Assembly (NCBI GenBank): GCA_002347365.1
Contig: DDWT01000014.1
Location: 10,832 to 74,831 of the forward strand
Direction of reading: 5' to 3'
Source of the DNA: Actinobacteria bacterium UBA2279
Lineage (GTDB): Bacteria > Actinomycetota > Coriobacteriia > Anaerosomatales > Anaerosomataceae
Length of the DNA stretch: 64,000 bases
Below, piece after piece: positions 26,117 to 33,581 of the stretch. The position numbers and the translations under genes are program-made. A model generated the notes under the pieces. It worked only from the letters and a program-made list of their open reading frames with translations. It searched no databases and had not been told where the DNA came from. Every line of letters starts with the position of its first letter. The stretch's first letter is position 1.

Positions 26117-26177
26117 CATCGCGCGGCATCACCTGGGGTAGAATGCCCGTATTGCTGCCGACAGGGGAGTGCGCCTG

Positions 26178-26741
26178 ATGGACCGAGAAGCGATCGAGCA
26201 GGGTGTACGCCTGATCCTCCAAGGCGTCGGTGAAGACCCGTCGCGTGAGGGACTCCTCGACACGCCCCGTCGCGTCGCTGACATGTACGAGGAGATTTTC
26301 GCGGGTATCGGCAAAGATGCCGCCGAGCATTTCGTCGTGACGTTCAACGAGGGGCACCAGGAGATGGTGCTCATACGCGACATCCCGCTGTACTCGGTAT
26401 GTGAACATCACCTCCTGCCGTTCCTCGGCAGAGCGCACGTAGCCTACATCCCCGGCAAGCATGGTCGGATCTGCGGGCTTTCGAAGATCGCCCGCGTCGT
26501 CGATATCTACGCGAAGCGTCCGCAGGTGCAAGAGCGCCTGACCTCGCAGATCGCCGACACGCTGGTCAAGAGTCTCGACCCGCAGGGAGTCATCGTCGTC
26601 ATCGAAGCGGAGCACCTCTGCATGTCGATGCGTGGTGTGCGCAAGCCCGGGGCGATCACGACGACCTCAGCGGTACGCGGTATCTTCGAACGGAACCCGG
26701 CCACTCGGGCTGAGGCGATGTCGCTCATCAAGGGCGCCTAG
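26178..26741 (+). CDS. folE: GTP cyclohydrolase I
   Basis: Converts GTP to dihydroneopterin triphosphate, the first step of folate synthesis. The 187-residue protein shows the zinc and active-site region YSVCEHHLLPFLGRAHVAYIP, then GLSKIARVVDIYAKRPQVQERL and the second zinc cysteine in AEHLCMSMRGVRKPG. ATG at 26178 lies 8 bases after GGGGAG and is preferred to the in-frame GTG at 26169. A TAGAAT hexamer at 26139-26144 may be its -10, without a clear -35. It heads folE-folP-folK. Confidence 0.95.
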   Translation: MDREAIEQGVRLILQGVGEDPSREGLLDTPRRVADMYEEIFAGIGKDAAEHFVVTFNEGHQEMVLIRDIPLYSVCEHHLLPFLGRAHVAYIPGKHGRICGLSKIARVVDIYAKRPQVQERLTSQIADTLVKSLDPQGVIVVIEAEHLCMSMRGVRKPGAITTTSAVRGIFERNPATRAEAMSLIKGA

Positions 26742-26742
26742 C

Positions 26743-27591
26743 ATGACCGCCGCGGTTTGGCGGTGCGGCCGATTCACGTTCGCACTCGACCACCCCATCA
26801 TCATGGGTATCGTCAACGCCACGCCCGACTCGTTCTCCGACGGCGGGCTCTACGATGAGCCGCTCGACGCCATCGCGCGCGGACGCGACCTTGTCGTGCA
26901 GGGCGCGTCGATCGTCGACGTCGGAGGAGAGTCCACCCGCCCCGGCGCCGCCGAGGTCACTGAGGCCGAGGAGATCGCGCGCGTCCGTCCGGTGATCGGC
27001 GGACTTGCCCGCGATCTGGGCATACCGCTGTCGGTCGATACCCGTCACCCGGCGGTCGCGCGCGCCTGTCTCGAGGTGGGCGCTGCCATCATAAACGACG
27101 TTTCCGGATTCCGGGACCCGGCCATGGTTGATGTGGCCGCAGCGTCTGATGCAGGCCTCGTCATCATGCACATGCTCGGCGAGCCGAAAACGATGCAGGT
27201 CGAACCGCACTACGATGACGTGGTGGCCGAGGTCTGCGAGTATCTGGCCCACGAGGCATCCGTCCTCGAGCGAGCCGGGATCGCCCCCGAGCGTATCGCG
27301 ATCGATCCGGGCCTCGGCTTCGGGAAGACGCTCGAGCACAACATCGAGATCCTGCAGCGACTGCCCGAGTTTGCCGCACTCGGCTATCCGCTGGTGATCG
27401 GCGCTTCGCGCAAGTCGATGATCGGGGTGATACTGGGGGAGCCGGATCCCGGCAAGCGACTCGAAGGCAGTCTGGCGATCGCCGCCTGGGCCGTGACACA
27501 CGGCGCGCATATAGTGCGCGTCCATGATGTGGCCGAGACGGCGCGAATGTTGCGCGTGACGCGGGTCCTGAACGAAGGACACGAGCGGTGA
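26743..27591 (+). CDS. folP: Dihydropteroate synthase
   Basis: Joins 6-hydroxymethyl-dihydropterin pyrophosphate with p-aminobenzoate; target of sulfonamides. The 282-residue TIM-barrel enzyme shows IMGIVNATPDSFSDGG, VDVGGESTRPGA, SVDTRHPAVA, INDVSGFRDP, DPGLGFGKT and ASRKSMIG. The ATG at 26743 lies one base after the folE stop. The end overlaps folK (GTGA). Confidence 0.95.
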   Translation: MTAAVWRCGRFTFALDHPIIMGIVNATPDSFSDGGLYDEPLDAIARGRDLVVQGASIVDVGGESTRPGAAEVTEAEEIARVRPVIGGLARDLGIPLSVDTRHPAVARACLEVGAAIINDVSGFRDPAMVDVAAASDAGLVIMHMLGEPKTMQVEPHYDDVVAEVCEYLAHEASVLERAGIAPERIAIDPGLGFGKTLEHNIEILQRLPEFAALGYPLVIGASRKSMIGVILGEPDPGKRLEGSLAIAAWAVTHGAHIVRVHDVAETARMLRVTRVLNEGHER

Positions 27592-28412
27592 CCGACTCCT
27601 ACATCGGACTGGGCGCCAACCTCGGTGACCGTCTCGCCACCCTTGCGCAGGCACTGCATATGGTCGACGAGCTTCCCGGTACGCACGTGGTGCGCGTCTC
27701 ACGCGTGTATGAGACCGAACCCTGGGGCATGCCCGGCCAGCCCGATTATGCGAACGCCGCTGCAGCGCTGCGTACCTCGCTCCAAGCGGACGACCTTCTG
27801 CAGGCGCTCCAGGAGATCGAGGAGACCTTGGGACGTGTGCGCGAGGAGCGCTACGGCGCCCGCACCATTGATGTCGATATCCTGCTTTTCGGAGACGAAG
27901 AATGGGCGAGTCCCACACTCAGCGTGCCGCACCCCCGGCTACTGGAGCGGGAGTTCGTGGTGGCTCCGTTGCTGGAGATAGCTCCCGGAATCAGATTGCC
28001 TGACGGCACGCCCGTCGTTCGCGAGGCAGCCGTCCACGGACGCATCGTGCGCGATCTGGGTGTGCTTCCCGGCTTCGAAGACCGAAGTGTCGGCGAGTCC
28101 GATCCCGGGTCCGATGCCGCGTCACGGGTGTCGCGCGTGCCGGTTGAGGGTCAGGATTGGGTCGCGGTGGCCTCGAGCGCCGGCGCCGGCCTCATTGACA
28201 GGGCTCCCGACCTCAGGCTTCTGTTTTTCCAGTCGGTCCTCGAGACGGAGGAGATCCCCTTCGCCTATGACCCCTTCGCCCCCACCGAGAACTTCAACCC
28301 GTGGGGACTGACCAGGCCGGTGCGGCTGCTCGTGCCCGAATCGTACGCCCGGCAGGCGAAGAAGCTGCTCGCCGATGCTGCGGCCGCGCCTCCGGAGTTC
28401 CCCCGGGAGTAG
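27588..28412 (+). CDS. folK: HPPK (FolK) with a C-terminal DUF2007-like extension
   Basis: Pyrophosphorylates 6-hydroxymethyl-dihydropterin for FolP. Residues 1-165 form a complete HPPK domain: GLGANLGDR, ETEPWGMPGQPDYANA, RYGARTIDVDILLFG and VPHPRLLEREFVVAPL. HPPK is usually about 160 residues, but this protein has 274. After a linker, residues about 188-262 (QDWVAVASSAGAGLIDRA, then LETEEIPFAYDP and RLLVPESYARQAKKLLA) resemble the small DUF2007 signal-transducing domain. No dihydroneopterin aldolase (FolB) gene lies beside it. The GTG overlaps folP; the gene is convergent with the ThiF-like gene. Confidence 0.9.
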   Translation: MTDSYIGLGANLGDRLATLAQALHMVDELPGTHVVRVSRVYETEPWGMPGQPDYANAAAALRTSLQADDLLQALQEIEETLGRVREERYGARTIDVDILLFGDEEWASPTLSVPHPRLLEREFVVAPLLEIAPGIRLPDGTPVVREAAVHGRIVRDLGVLPGFEDRSVGESDPGSDAASRVSRVPVEGQDWVAVASSAGAGLIDRAPDLRLLFFQSVLETEEIPFAYDPFAPTENFNPWGLTRPVRLLVPESYARQAKKLLADAAAAPPEFPRE

Positions 28413-28425
28413 AGGCCGGGGCGGG

Positions 28426-29055
28426 CTACGCCTCCGGATAGCCGAGCAGGATGCGGATGGCCATGTGCGCCTCATGACCTGCGGCCACGCACACACGGCT
28501 CGCGAAGAGCGGATGCTCCACAGAGACCTCGCTTACCAGGTCTCCTACCATCCACAGGTTGCCCATAAGATGGCGCGTGACGATGTCGTTGGTGGAGCCG
28601 TAGCCAGCAAGTCCTGATGCCGAGACGATCGGCACGCCGGGCAGCTGTTCTGAACAGACGGCGACGAGCATCGCTTTGTCGTGCGCACTGTCGACGGCCT
28701 CGATGAGCAGGTCGATGCCTGGGAAGATCTCGGCGAAATTGCGCTCGCCCACGTGCGCTTGGAAGAGCTCGAGACGCACCCTCGGGTCGATGCGTATCAG
28801 GTTGATGGAGAGCGCCTCGGTCTTCGGCATGCCCACCTGGTCCCGGAAGAAGAACTGCCGGTCGAGATTAGCCTCCTCCACGAGGTCGTGATCAGCGAGA
28901 ACGAGCGTCCCTATCCCGCTACGCACGAGCATCCAGGCTGCATTGCTTCCGAGCCCGCCACATCCCACGATGCCGACGCGCTTACGCCCGAGTTCCGCAC
29001 GCAGATCGCGGTACTCCTCGGTGGCGGGGACGGGGTGTGAATGGGGCACGGGCAT
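28426..29055 (-). CDS. ThiF/MoeB-family adenylyltransferase, short form without zinc cysteines
   Basis: A 209-residue E1-like enzyme expected to adenylate the C-terminal Gly-Gly of a ubiquitin-like sulfur carrier. The nucleotide loop is GIVGCGGLGSNAAWML, followed by LADHDLVEEANLDRQFF, EAVDSAHDK and PIVSASGLAGYG. MoeB and ThiF normally carry two CxxC pairs binding zinc; none is present and the protein is about 40 residues shorter. ATG at 29055 is one base from the stop of the MoaD-like gene. The MoaD-like protein is its likely partner, serving the pterin cofactor of the aldehyde oxidoreductase encoded first in this operon. Confidence 0.83.
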   Translation of the reverse strand: MPVPHSHPVPATEEYRDLRAELGRKRVGIVGCGGLGSNAAWMLVRSGIGTLVLADHDLVEEANLDRQFFFRDQVGMPKTEALSINLIRIDPRVRLELFQAHVGERNFAEIFPGIDLLIEAVDSAHDKAMLVAVCSEQLPGVPIVSASGLAGYGSTNDIVTRHLMGNLWMVGDLVSEVSVEHPLFASRVCVAAGHEAHMAIRILLGYPEA

Positions 29056-29056
29056 G

Positions 29057-29308
29057 TCAGCCGCCTGCAACGGGTGGGAAGATCGCGAGACGCTCGCCGT
29101 CCTGGAGCACGTGCTCGTCGGGGGCGTGTCGATTGTTCACGAATACGATGCGAGGCTCATCCGGGAGCGCGAGATGCACGATGACCTGCCCGACGGTCAG
29201 ACCGTCGGGCAGGTCGATCATCTGCGCGTGCGCACTCAGCCGGTTGCCGTTGCCTGTCTCAGGCAGATACTGCGAGAGACTGGCGAACAGTGCGAGTTGT
29301 ATGCGCAT
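29057..29308 (-). CDS. MoaD/ThiS-family sulfur-carrier protein
   Basis: An 83-residue beta-grasp protein ending in FPPVAGG. The C-terminal Gly-Gly is the site that is adenylated and thiocarboxylated to deliver sulfur to molybdopterin. MRIQLALFASLSQYLP at the start and LPDGLTVGQVIVHLAL in the middle fit MoaD. The ATG at 29308 follows AGAGGA by 8 bases. It lies between the aldehyde oxidoreductase (21 bases upstream) and the ThiF-like gene, an arrangement seen with bacterial tungsten enzymes, where it probably acts in metallopterin synthesis. Confidence 0.87.
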   Translation of the reverse strand: MRIQLALFASLSQYLPETGNGNRLSAHAQMIDLPDGLTVGQVIVHLALPDEPRIVFVNNRHAPDEHVLQDGERLAIFPPVAGG

Positions 29309-29329
29309 GCAGTATGTCCTCTTCGTTTG

Positions 29330-31105
29330 TCAGCTGATGCCCATCTCGGCGGCCGTCTCGGCCACGAAGTCGAACACCGCATCCAGCTCCTCATCGGTGA
29401 CGGTGAACACGACGTTGTGCGGCGGCAGCTTCTCGGTGTACATGTACGCCGGAAGCCGATCGTCGGCGGCCGTGAACCCGGCATGCGCGTTGAAGAGTCG
29501 CTCGTAGGTGAGTGTCTCTCTGCCGAGCTTCATGAGTTCATCGGCACCCCACGTCTGGCCGGTGTGTGCGGTGACCATCTCACCGATGGCGTCGAACGCA
29601 GCGGGGATGTCCAGTACCGGGAAGGCGACGAAGATGCAGAGGCCGAGCGAGTCCAGCATCCCGGTCGCGATCTGCAGGCCCTGGGACAGTGCAGCCTGAC
29701 CTTCCGACTTCAGTGGATCGACCGTGCCGCCAACGGCGAGCACGTTCGCCGTGATGGAGTAGCCGGCGGTGTGGTCCGCACCCTGGGTCGATGTGGCGTA
29801 CGTGACGCCGATGCCCTGGATCGGGCGCGGGTCGTACGCGGGCATCGCCTGGTGCTTGACGACCGGTATGCGGGTGACTCCGAACGCCTTGCCTGTCGCC
29901 TCGGCACCCGAGCCGATTATCTTGCCGAGGTCCGTACCCTCGCGGATCTCTTCAAGTACGTGGAGTGCGCCTTCGCCGTCACCGAATGCGAGTTTGCCGG
30001 ACTCCATGTAGACGGCCAGGGTGGCGCCCATCTCGATGGTGTCGATGCCCAGGTCGCCGCACTCGCGGTCGAGAGCAGCCACGACATCCATATCGCTGAT
30101 GCCACAGTCCGCGCCGAGTGACCATGCGGATTCATACTCCGGACCCTTCGTCCAGTAGCTGCCGTCTTCGTGCACGTAGTATCGCGAGCACTGGATGACG
30201 CATCCGGTGTGGCAACCATGCTTGACGTTGCCGCCGCGCTCCAGCGTGATCTCACGCATGGTCTCGCCCGAGATCCCGTCGACGCCCTCGAACTGGCCGG
30301 ACGAGAAGTTGCGAGTGGGGTAGCCGCCGGCTTCGTTGATGATGTTGGCCAGGACGTTCGTGCCATACGTCGGCAGACCCGTTCCGCTGACCGGATGCTC
30401 CCTCAGTGCCGCCGCGAACTTCTTGACCGCAGCGTTGAAGGCGTCCTTGTCGGCGTGTTCGATGGAACTGAGCCCGGCGTCATCGATGACGACGGCCTTG
30501 AGGTTCTTCGACCCCATTACGGCGCCGAGGCCGCCACGACCGGCGAAGCGGTTGGGATAGCCGTGCGGGTCGGATACCGCGATGCCGGCGCCCGAGAGCA
30601 ACATCTCGCCTGCGGGACCGTTCGTCATCGTGGAGTAGCGGCCGCTATCGGCCCAATCCTTCTTCAGCGCGTCGACGGTGGCGTAGTTGCCAAGCCCGGC
30701 GAGTTCGTCGTGGCGCGAGAGCTTCGCTTCGCCTGCAGGATCGATCTCCAGGACGTAGCGAGCTGCCGGGTCGGCAGGCTTACCCTCGACGACTATGGCG
30801 GCAATGCCTATCTTGCCAAGCGCGTGCGCGACCTGACCGCCAGAGTTCGACTCCTTGATGCCGCCGGTCAACGGACTCTTCGCTCCAACAGACAGGCGAC
30901 CGCCGTTGGGTGCGGTCGTTCCTCCCAGCAGGCCGGGAGCGATGACGAGCTTGTTGTCCGGGCCCAGAGGATCGGCATCGGCCGGTACCTCGGTGAAGAC
31001 CAACGCATCAGTGAGCGCGCGGCCTCCGTAGTTTGCCCATTTCTCGGGCAATGGTTCTTTCTTGATCGATAGATCGGACATGTTGACGCGAAGGATCGTT
31101 CTCAC
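29330..31105 (-). CDS. Aldehyde ferredoxin oxidoreductase (AOR family, W/Mo-pterin)
   Basis: A 591-residue enzyme of the tungsten-containing aldehyde:ferredoxin oxidoreductase family, which oxidises aldehydes to acids with ferredoxin. It begins MRTILRVNMSDLSIKKE, has NGGRLSVGAKSPLTGGIKESN and GRGGLGAVMGSKNLKAVV, and the [4Fe-4S] ligands Cys298, Cys302, Cys306 (CHTGCVIQC) and Cys490 (SLGLCIF). The cysteine spacing is CX3CX3C rather than the CX2CX3C of the archaeal prototype. The GTG at 31105 follows GGAGG by 6 bases, which rejects the longer in-frame start at 31228. It heads an operon with MoaD-like and ThiF-like genes and is divergent from padR. Confidence 0.9.
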   Translation of the reverse strand: MRTILRVNMSDLSIKKEPLPEKWANYGGRALTDALVFTEVPADADPLGPDNKLVIAPGLLGGTTAPNGGRLSVGAKSPLTGGIKESNSGGQVAHALGKIGIAAIVVEGKPADPAARYVLEIDPAGEAKLSRHDELAGLGNYATVDALKKDWADSGRYSTMTNGPAGEMLLSGAGIAVSDPHGYPNRFAGRGGLGAVMGSKNLKAVVIDDAGLSSIEHADKDAFNAAVKKFAAALREHPVSGTGLPTYGTNVLANIINEAGGYPTRNFSSGQFEGVDGISGETMREITLERGGNVKHGCHTGCVIQCSRYYVHEDGSYWTKGPEYESAWSLGADCGISDMDVVAALDRECGDLGIDTIEMGATLAVYMESGKLAFGDGEGALHVLEEIREGTDLGKIIGSGAEATGKAFGVTRIPVVKHQAMPAYDPRPIQGIGVTYATSTQGADHTAGYSITANVLAVGGTVDPLKSEGQAALSQGLQIATGMLDSLGLCIFVAFPVLDIPAAFDAIGEMVTAHTGQTWGADELMKLGRETLTYERLFNAHAGFTAADDRLPAYMYTEKLPPHNVVFTVTDEELDAVFDFVAETAAEMGIS

Positions 31106-31239
31106 AGGCCACCTCCATGCTTGTCGGGCGACACCCTGCCGGGGGGTCGCAGTTTGCTGGTCCAACTGTATGCATATACCCGTCAACGAGGTGAGAGTCG
31201 CTGATCTCGGCAGCAATTGGCAAATCAAGGTGTTGCATC

Positions 31240-31274
31240 AAGTCATCTATATGTGTTAGTCATGTAGATGACCT
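31240..31274. promoter_or_regulatory. Imperfect 14-base inverted repeat, likely PadR operator
   Basis: The arms are 31240-31253 and 31261-31274; 12 of 14 positions are complementary, including a perfect 8-base core (GTCATCTA / TAGATGAC). A 7-base spacer separates them, giving ATG-N7-CAT at the centre. The dyad ends 17 bases before the padR start and lies in the gap between divergent padR and the aldehyde oxidoreductase gene. PadR-type repressors commonly bind such dyads (ATGT/ACAT type) and regulate themselves. Confidence 0.6.
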
Positions 31275-31291
31275 ACCAAGGAGATGATGGG

Positions 31292-31690
31292 ATGCCCGGT
31301 GAAGGACGCAGGCGCTGCTGCGAGGCAGCGGACGGCTCGCAACGCAATCTCGGTCGCGGGCGAGGAGCCTTCCTCGAGCCGGCCGTGCTTGCCGCGCTCG
31401 CAGATTCGGAGTCGCACGGCTACGACGTTCGCAAGAGCGTCGAGGAGATGACCGGCGGTCATGTCGTCGCGGATCCGGGCGGACTCTACCGACTGCTCCG
31501 TCGCCTGGAGGAGGACGGCTTCGTGACGTCGTCGTGGGTCGAAGGGGATTCGGGACCCCAGCGCCGAGAGTATTCGTTGACGCAGGAGGGCCATGAGTTG
31601 CTCGAACACTGGCTCGACCATCTGCGCGAACGTGAGCGGGCGCTATCCACGCTCGTGACGGCAGTGGAACGGGCTATCGCGAAAGACTGA
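31292..31690 (+). CDS. PadR-family transcriptional regulator
   Basis: A 132-residue winged-helix regulator: LEPAVLAALADSESHGYDVRKSVEEM, GGLYRLLRRLEEDGFVTSSW and RREYSLTQEGHELLEHWL form the PadR domain, then a C-terminal dimerisation helix. A Cys pair (RRRCCEA) near residue 9 precedes the domain, and such N-terminal cysteines could sense metal or redox state; this is inference. ATG at 31292 lies 8 bases after AAGGAG and is preferred to the in-frame ATG at 31268, which falls inside the operator dyad. First gene before the DUF5320, PF02579 and MinD-ferredoxin genes. Confidence 0.87.
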   Translation: MPGEGRRRCCEAADGSQRNLGRGRGAFLEPAVLAALADSESHGYDVRKSVEEMTGGHVVADPGGLYRLLRRLEEDGFVTSSWVEGDSGPQRREYSLTQEGHELLEHWLDHLRERERALSTLVTAVERAIAKD

Positions 31691-31732
31691 GAGGCGCGGG
31701 CTGTTCTCGCGCCTTGGGAGGAGGTTTTCATC

Positions 31733-31924
31733 ATGCCAGGAATGGATGGTACAGGTCCGCAGGGTGTGGGACCCATGACGGGTGGCGGCCGCGGACAGTG
31801 CGTCACCGATGTTCCGCGTGCGGGGCTGGGTCATGGACTCGGTCGAGGACCGGGTCGCGGATTTCGTCGCGCAGGCCGGGGACTTGGCCGGGGAATCGGC
31901 TTCGGACGGAAGGCCCAGCAGTGA
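31733..31924 (+). CDS. DUF5320-family small glycine/arginine-rich protein
   Basis: A 63-residue protein starting MPGMDGTGPQGVGPMTGGG with one Cys near residue 23, then a long Gly/Arg-rich tail. This is the DUF5320 signature, a family of tiny proteins repeatedly found beside NifX/NifB-like and MinD-ferredoxin genes in anaerobes. The function is unknown. The ATG follows GGGAGGAGG. The stop overlaps the next gene (GTGA). Confidence 0.82.
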   Translation: MPGMDGTGPQGVGPMTGGGRGQCVTDVPRAGLGHGLGRGPGRGFRRAGRGLGRGIGFGRKAQQ

Positions 31925-32277
31925 AGATCGCAGTATCGGCCCAGGGACCTTCGGCAGACGACAAGGTCGACGAAAGGTTCGGACGTGCGCGCTACTTCAT
32001 CATCAGCAGCGGCACGGACGGCCTCGAGGTCATCGACAACTCCACGAACCGCAACGCCCTGCAAGCTGCCGGCATCGCCTCGGCAGAGCTTATCGCCGAT
32101 CATGGCGCCGAAGCGGTGCTCACCGGCCACCTCGGCCCCAAGGCGTTCCCCGCGCTCGGGCTTGCCGGTATCAAGGGGTACAGCGCCATCGGCATGACCG
32201 TGCGCGAGGCCCTTGCGGCATTCGAGGCGGGCACGTTGGCCGAACTCACAGAAGCAGGAGAAGCGCACGCCCACTAG
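31921..32277 (+). CDS. NifX/NifB-type (PF02579) protein, cysteine-free
   Basis: A 118-residue RNase H-like fold protein of the dinitrogenase iron-molybdenum cofactor biosynthesis family. It begins MKIAVSAQG, has DERFGRARYFII and ELIADHGAEAVLTGHLGPKAF, and ends in a His-rich tail (EAHAH). It contains no cysteine at all. Relatives include NifX, the C-terminal part of NifB and the Mo-Cu orange protein. The GTG at 31921 overlaps the DUF5320 stop. It likely carries a metal-sulfur cluster or precursor for the ATPases downstream. No nif structural genes are present. Confidence 0.85.
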   Translation: MKIAVSAQGPSADDKVDERFGRARYFIISSGTDGLEVIDNSTNRNALQAAGIASAELIADHGAEAVLTGHLGPKAFPALGLAGIKGYSAIGMTVREALAAFEAGTLAELTEAGEAHAH

Positions 32278-32301
32278 CGTGCGCAACCGAAAGGACGACG
32301 A

Positions 32302-32691
32302 ATGACCCAGACGACCCGCATGACGCTTGCCGTTCCATCGAACGGTGAAGGGGGCATGGAAGTCGAGCGCTCAGGCCACTTCGGCCATTGCGATTGCTTC
32401 ACCCTTGTCGACATCGAGGACAATGCGGTGACAGCCGTGCGCATCATCGACAACCCGCCGCACCAGGAGGGTGGGTGCCTGCGTCCCGTGCAGCTGCTCG
32501 CCTCACATGGTGTGACCGCGCTCATCGTAGCGGGGATCGGTGCCCGACCGCTCGCAGGATTCAACGATGTCGGGATCGCCGTGTACTTCGACAACCAGCT
32601 TCCGGTCGTCAGTGACGCGGTTGCCGCACTGATCGCTGGTCAGATGGAGATCATCGATCCGTCCGCTGTGTGTGGCGGAGGCAACCACTAG
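32302..32691 (+). CDS. NifX/NifB-type (PF02579) protein, cysteine-containing
   Basis: A 129-residue paralogue of the preceding protein: MTLAVPSNGEGGMEVERSGHFGHCDCFTLV, then GVTALIVAGIGARPLAGF. It has four cysteines (GHCDCF, GGCLRP, AVCGGG) and a C-terminal His, so it differs from its cysteine-free neighbour in possible metal ligands. It starts 24 bases after that gene, following GAAAGGACG. It probably works with the two MinD-ferredoxin ATPases in metal cluster handling. Confidence 0.85.
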   Translation: MTQTTRMTLAVPSNGEGGMEVERSGHFGHCDCFTLVDIEDNAVTAVRIIDNPPHQEGGCLRPVQLLASHGVTALIVAGIGARPLAGFNDVGIAVYFDNQLPVVSDAVAALIAGQMEIIDPSAVCGGGNH

Positions 32692-32693
32692 CC

Positions 32694-33581
32694 GTGTGTC
32701 CCGCCGCTAGCACGTTCACAGTGGCCGTCGCCTCGGGCAAAGGGGGCACCGGCAAGACACTCGTCGCGACCAACCTCGCGGTAGCGCTCGCCCGGGGCGG
32801 TCGCGACGTCGTCTTGATCGACTGCGACGTGGAGGCGCCAAACGACCATCTCTTTTTCGTGGCGGACGTTCGGAAGCGCGCGGTCATGGTGCCGCTTGCC
32901 GAGGTGAACGTTGCCACGTGCACCGCGTGCGGAGCGTGTCGCGACGCCTGTGCCTATGGCGCCATCCGCATTCTCGGGGGCAACGTCATCGTGTTCCCGG
33001 AGCTGTGCCACGGTTGCGGCGCCTGCGTCATCGCGTGCCCGATAGACGCCATGGGAGAGAGTTCTCGCCGGGTCGGCGAGGTCTCGTGGGGGACCGTCAC
33101 CGGCATCGGCGATGGCGGTCGGCTGAGTCTGGCGGGTGGCGCGCTCGACGTCGGTGACGTCAAGGCGCCCGATGTCATTCGCGCTGCGAGGTCGGTGGAC
33201 AGTTCGCATGAGATCGCGGTACTCGATGCACCGCCGGGGGTCTCCTGCGCCGCGGTCGCCGCGGTCACGGGTGCCGACCTGCTACTGCTCGTCACGGAGC
33301 CCACGCCGTTCGGCGAGCATGATCTGGACCTTGCGGTGCGTTTGGGCCGAGAGCTCGGCGTGCCGATGGCGGTCGTACTCAACCGCGCGGGTACGGGTTC
33401 AGTGGATATCGAGGCTCGGTGCGAGCGCGAAGGGGTGCCGGTCGTGGCATCGATCCCCTTCATGCGTGAGGTAGCCGAGAGCTACGCGGATGCGCGCCTT
33501 GCGGCCGATGAAGTGCCGGAGGTCGCCTCGGCCATAGAGGCAGTGGCGACCTTCCTCGCTGCAGTTGAGGTGGTCTCGTGA
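32694..33581 (+). CDS. MinD-superfamily ATPase with inserted 2[4Fe-4S] ferredoxin domain (first copy)
   Basis: A 295-residue P-loop ATPase with deviant Walker A SGKGGTGKT near residue 16. A ferredoxin insertion near residues 70-120 has two clusters, CTACGACRDAC and CHGCGACVIAC. The ATPase fold then resumes (VLDAPPGVSC, LVTEPTPFGEHDL). Paired proteins of this kind are encoded with orange-protein genes in sulfate reducers. GTG at 32694 is 12 bases after GGAGG; the GTG at 32670 lies inside the previous gene. The stop overlaps the second copy (GTGA). Confidence 0.88.
   Translation: MCPAASTFTVAVASGKGGTGKTLVATNLAVALARGGRDVVLIDCDVEAPNDHLFFVADVRKRAVMVPLAEVNVATCTACGACRDACAYGAIRILGGNVIVFPELCHGCGACVIACPIDAMGESSRRVGEVSWGTVTGIGDGGRLSLAGGALDVGDVKAPDVIRAARSVDSSHEIAVLDAPPGVSCAAVAAVTGADLLLLVTEPTPFGEHDLDLAVRLGRELGVPMAVVLNRAGTGSVDIEARCEREGVPVVASIPFMREVAESYADARLAADEVPEVASAIEAVATFLAAVEVVS

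Noticed and set aside
26113..26144. CTGACA / TAGAAT promoter for folE
   Set aside because: The spacing is 20 bases, too long for a standard promoter; only the TAGAAT is mentioned as a possible -10.
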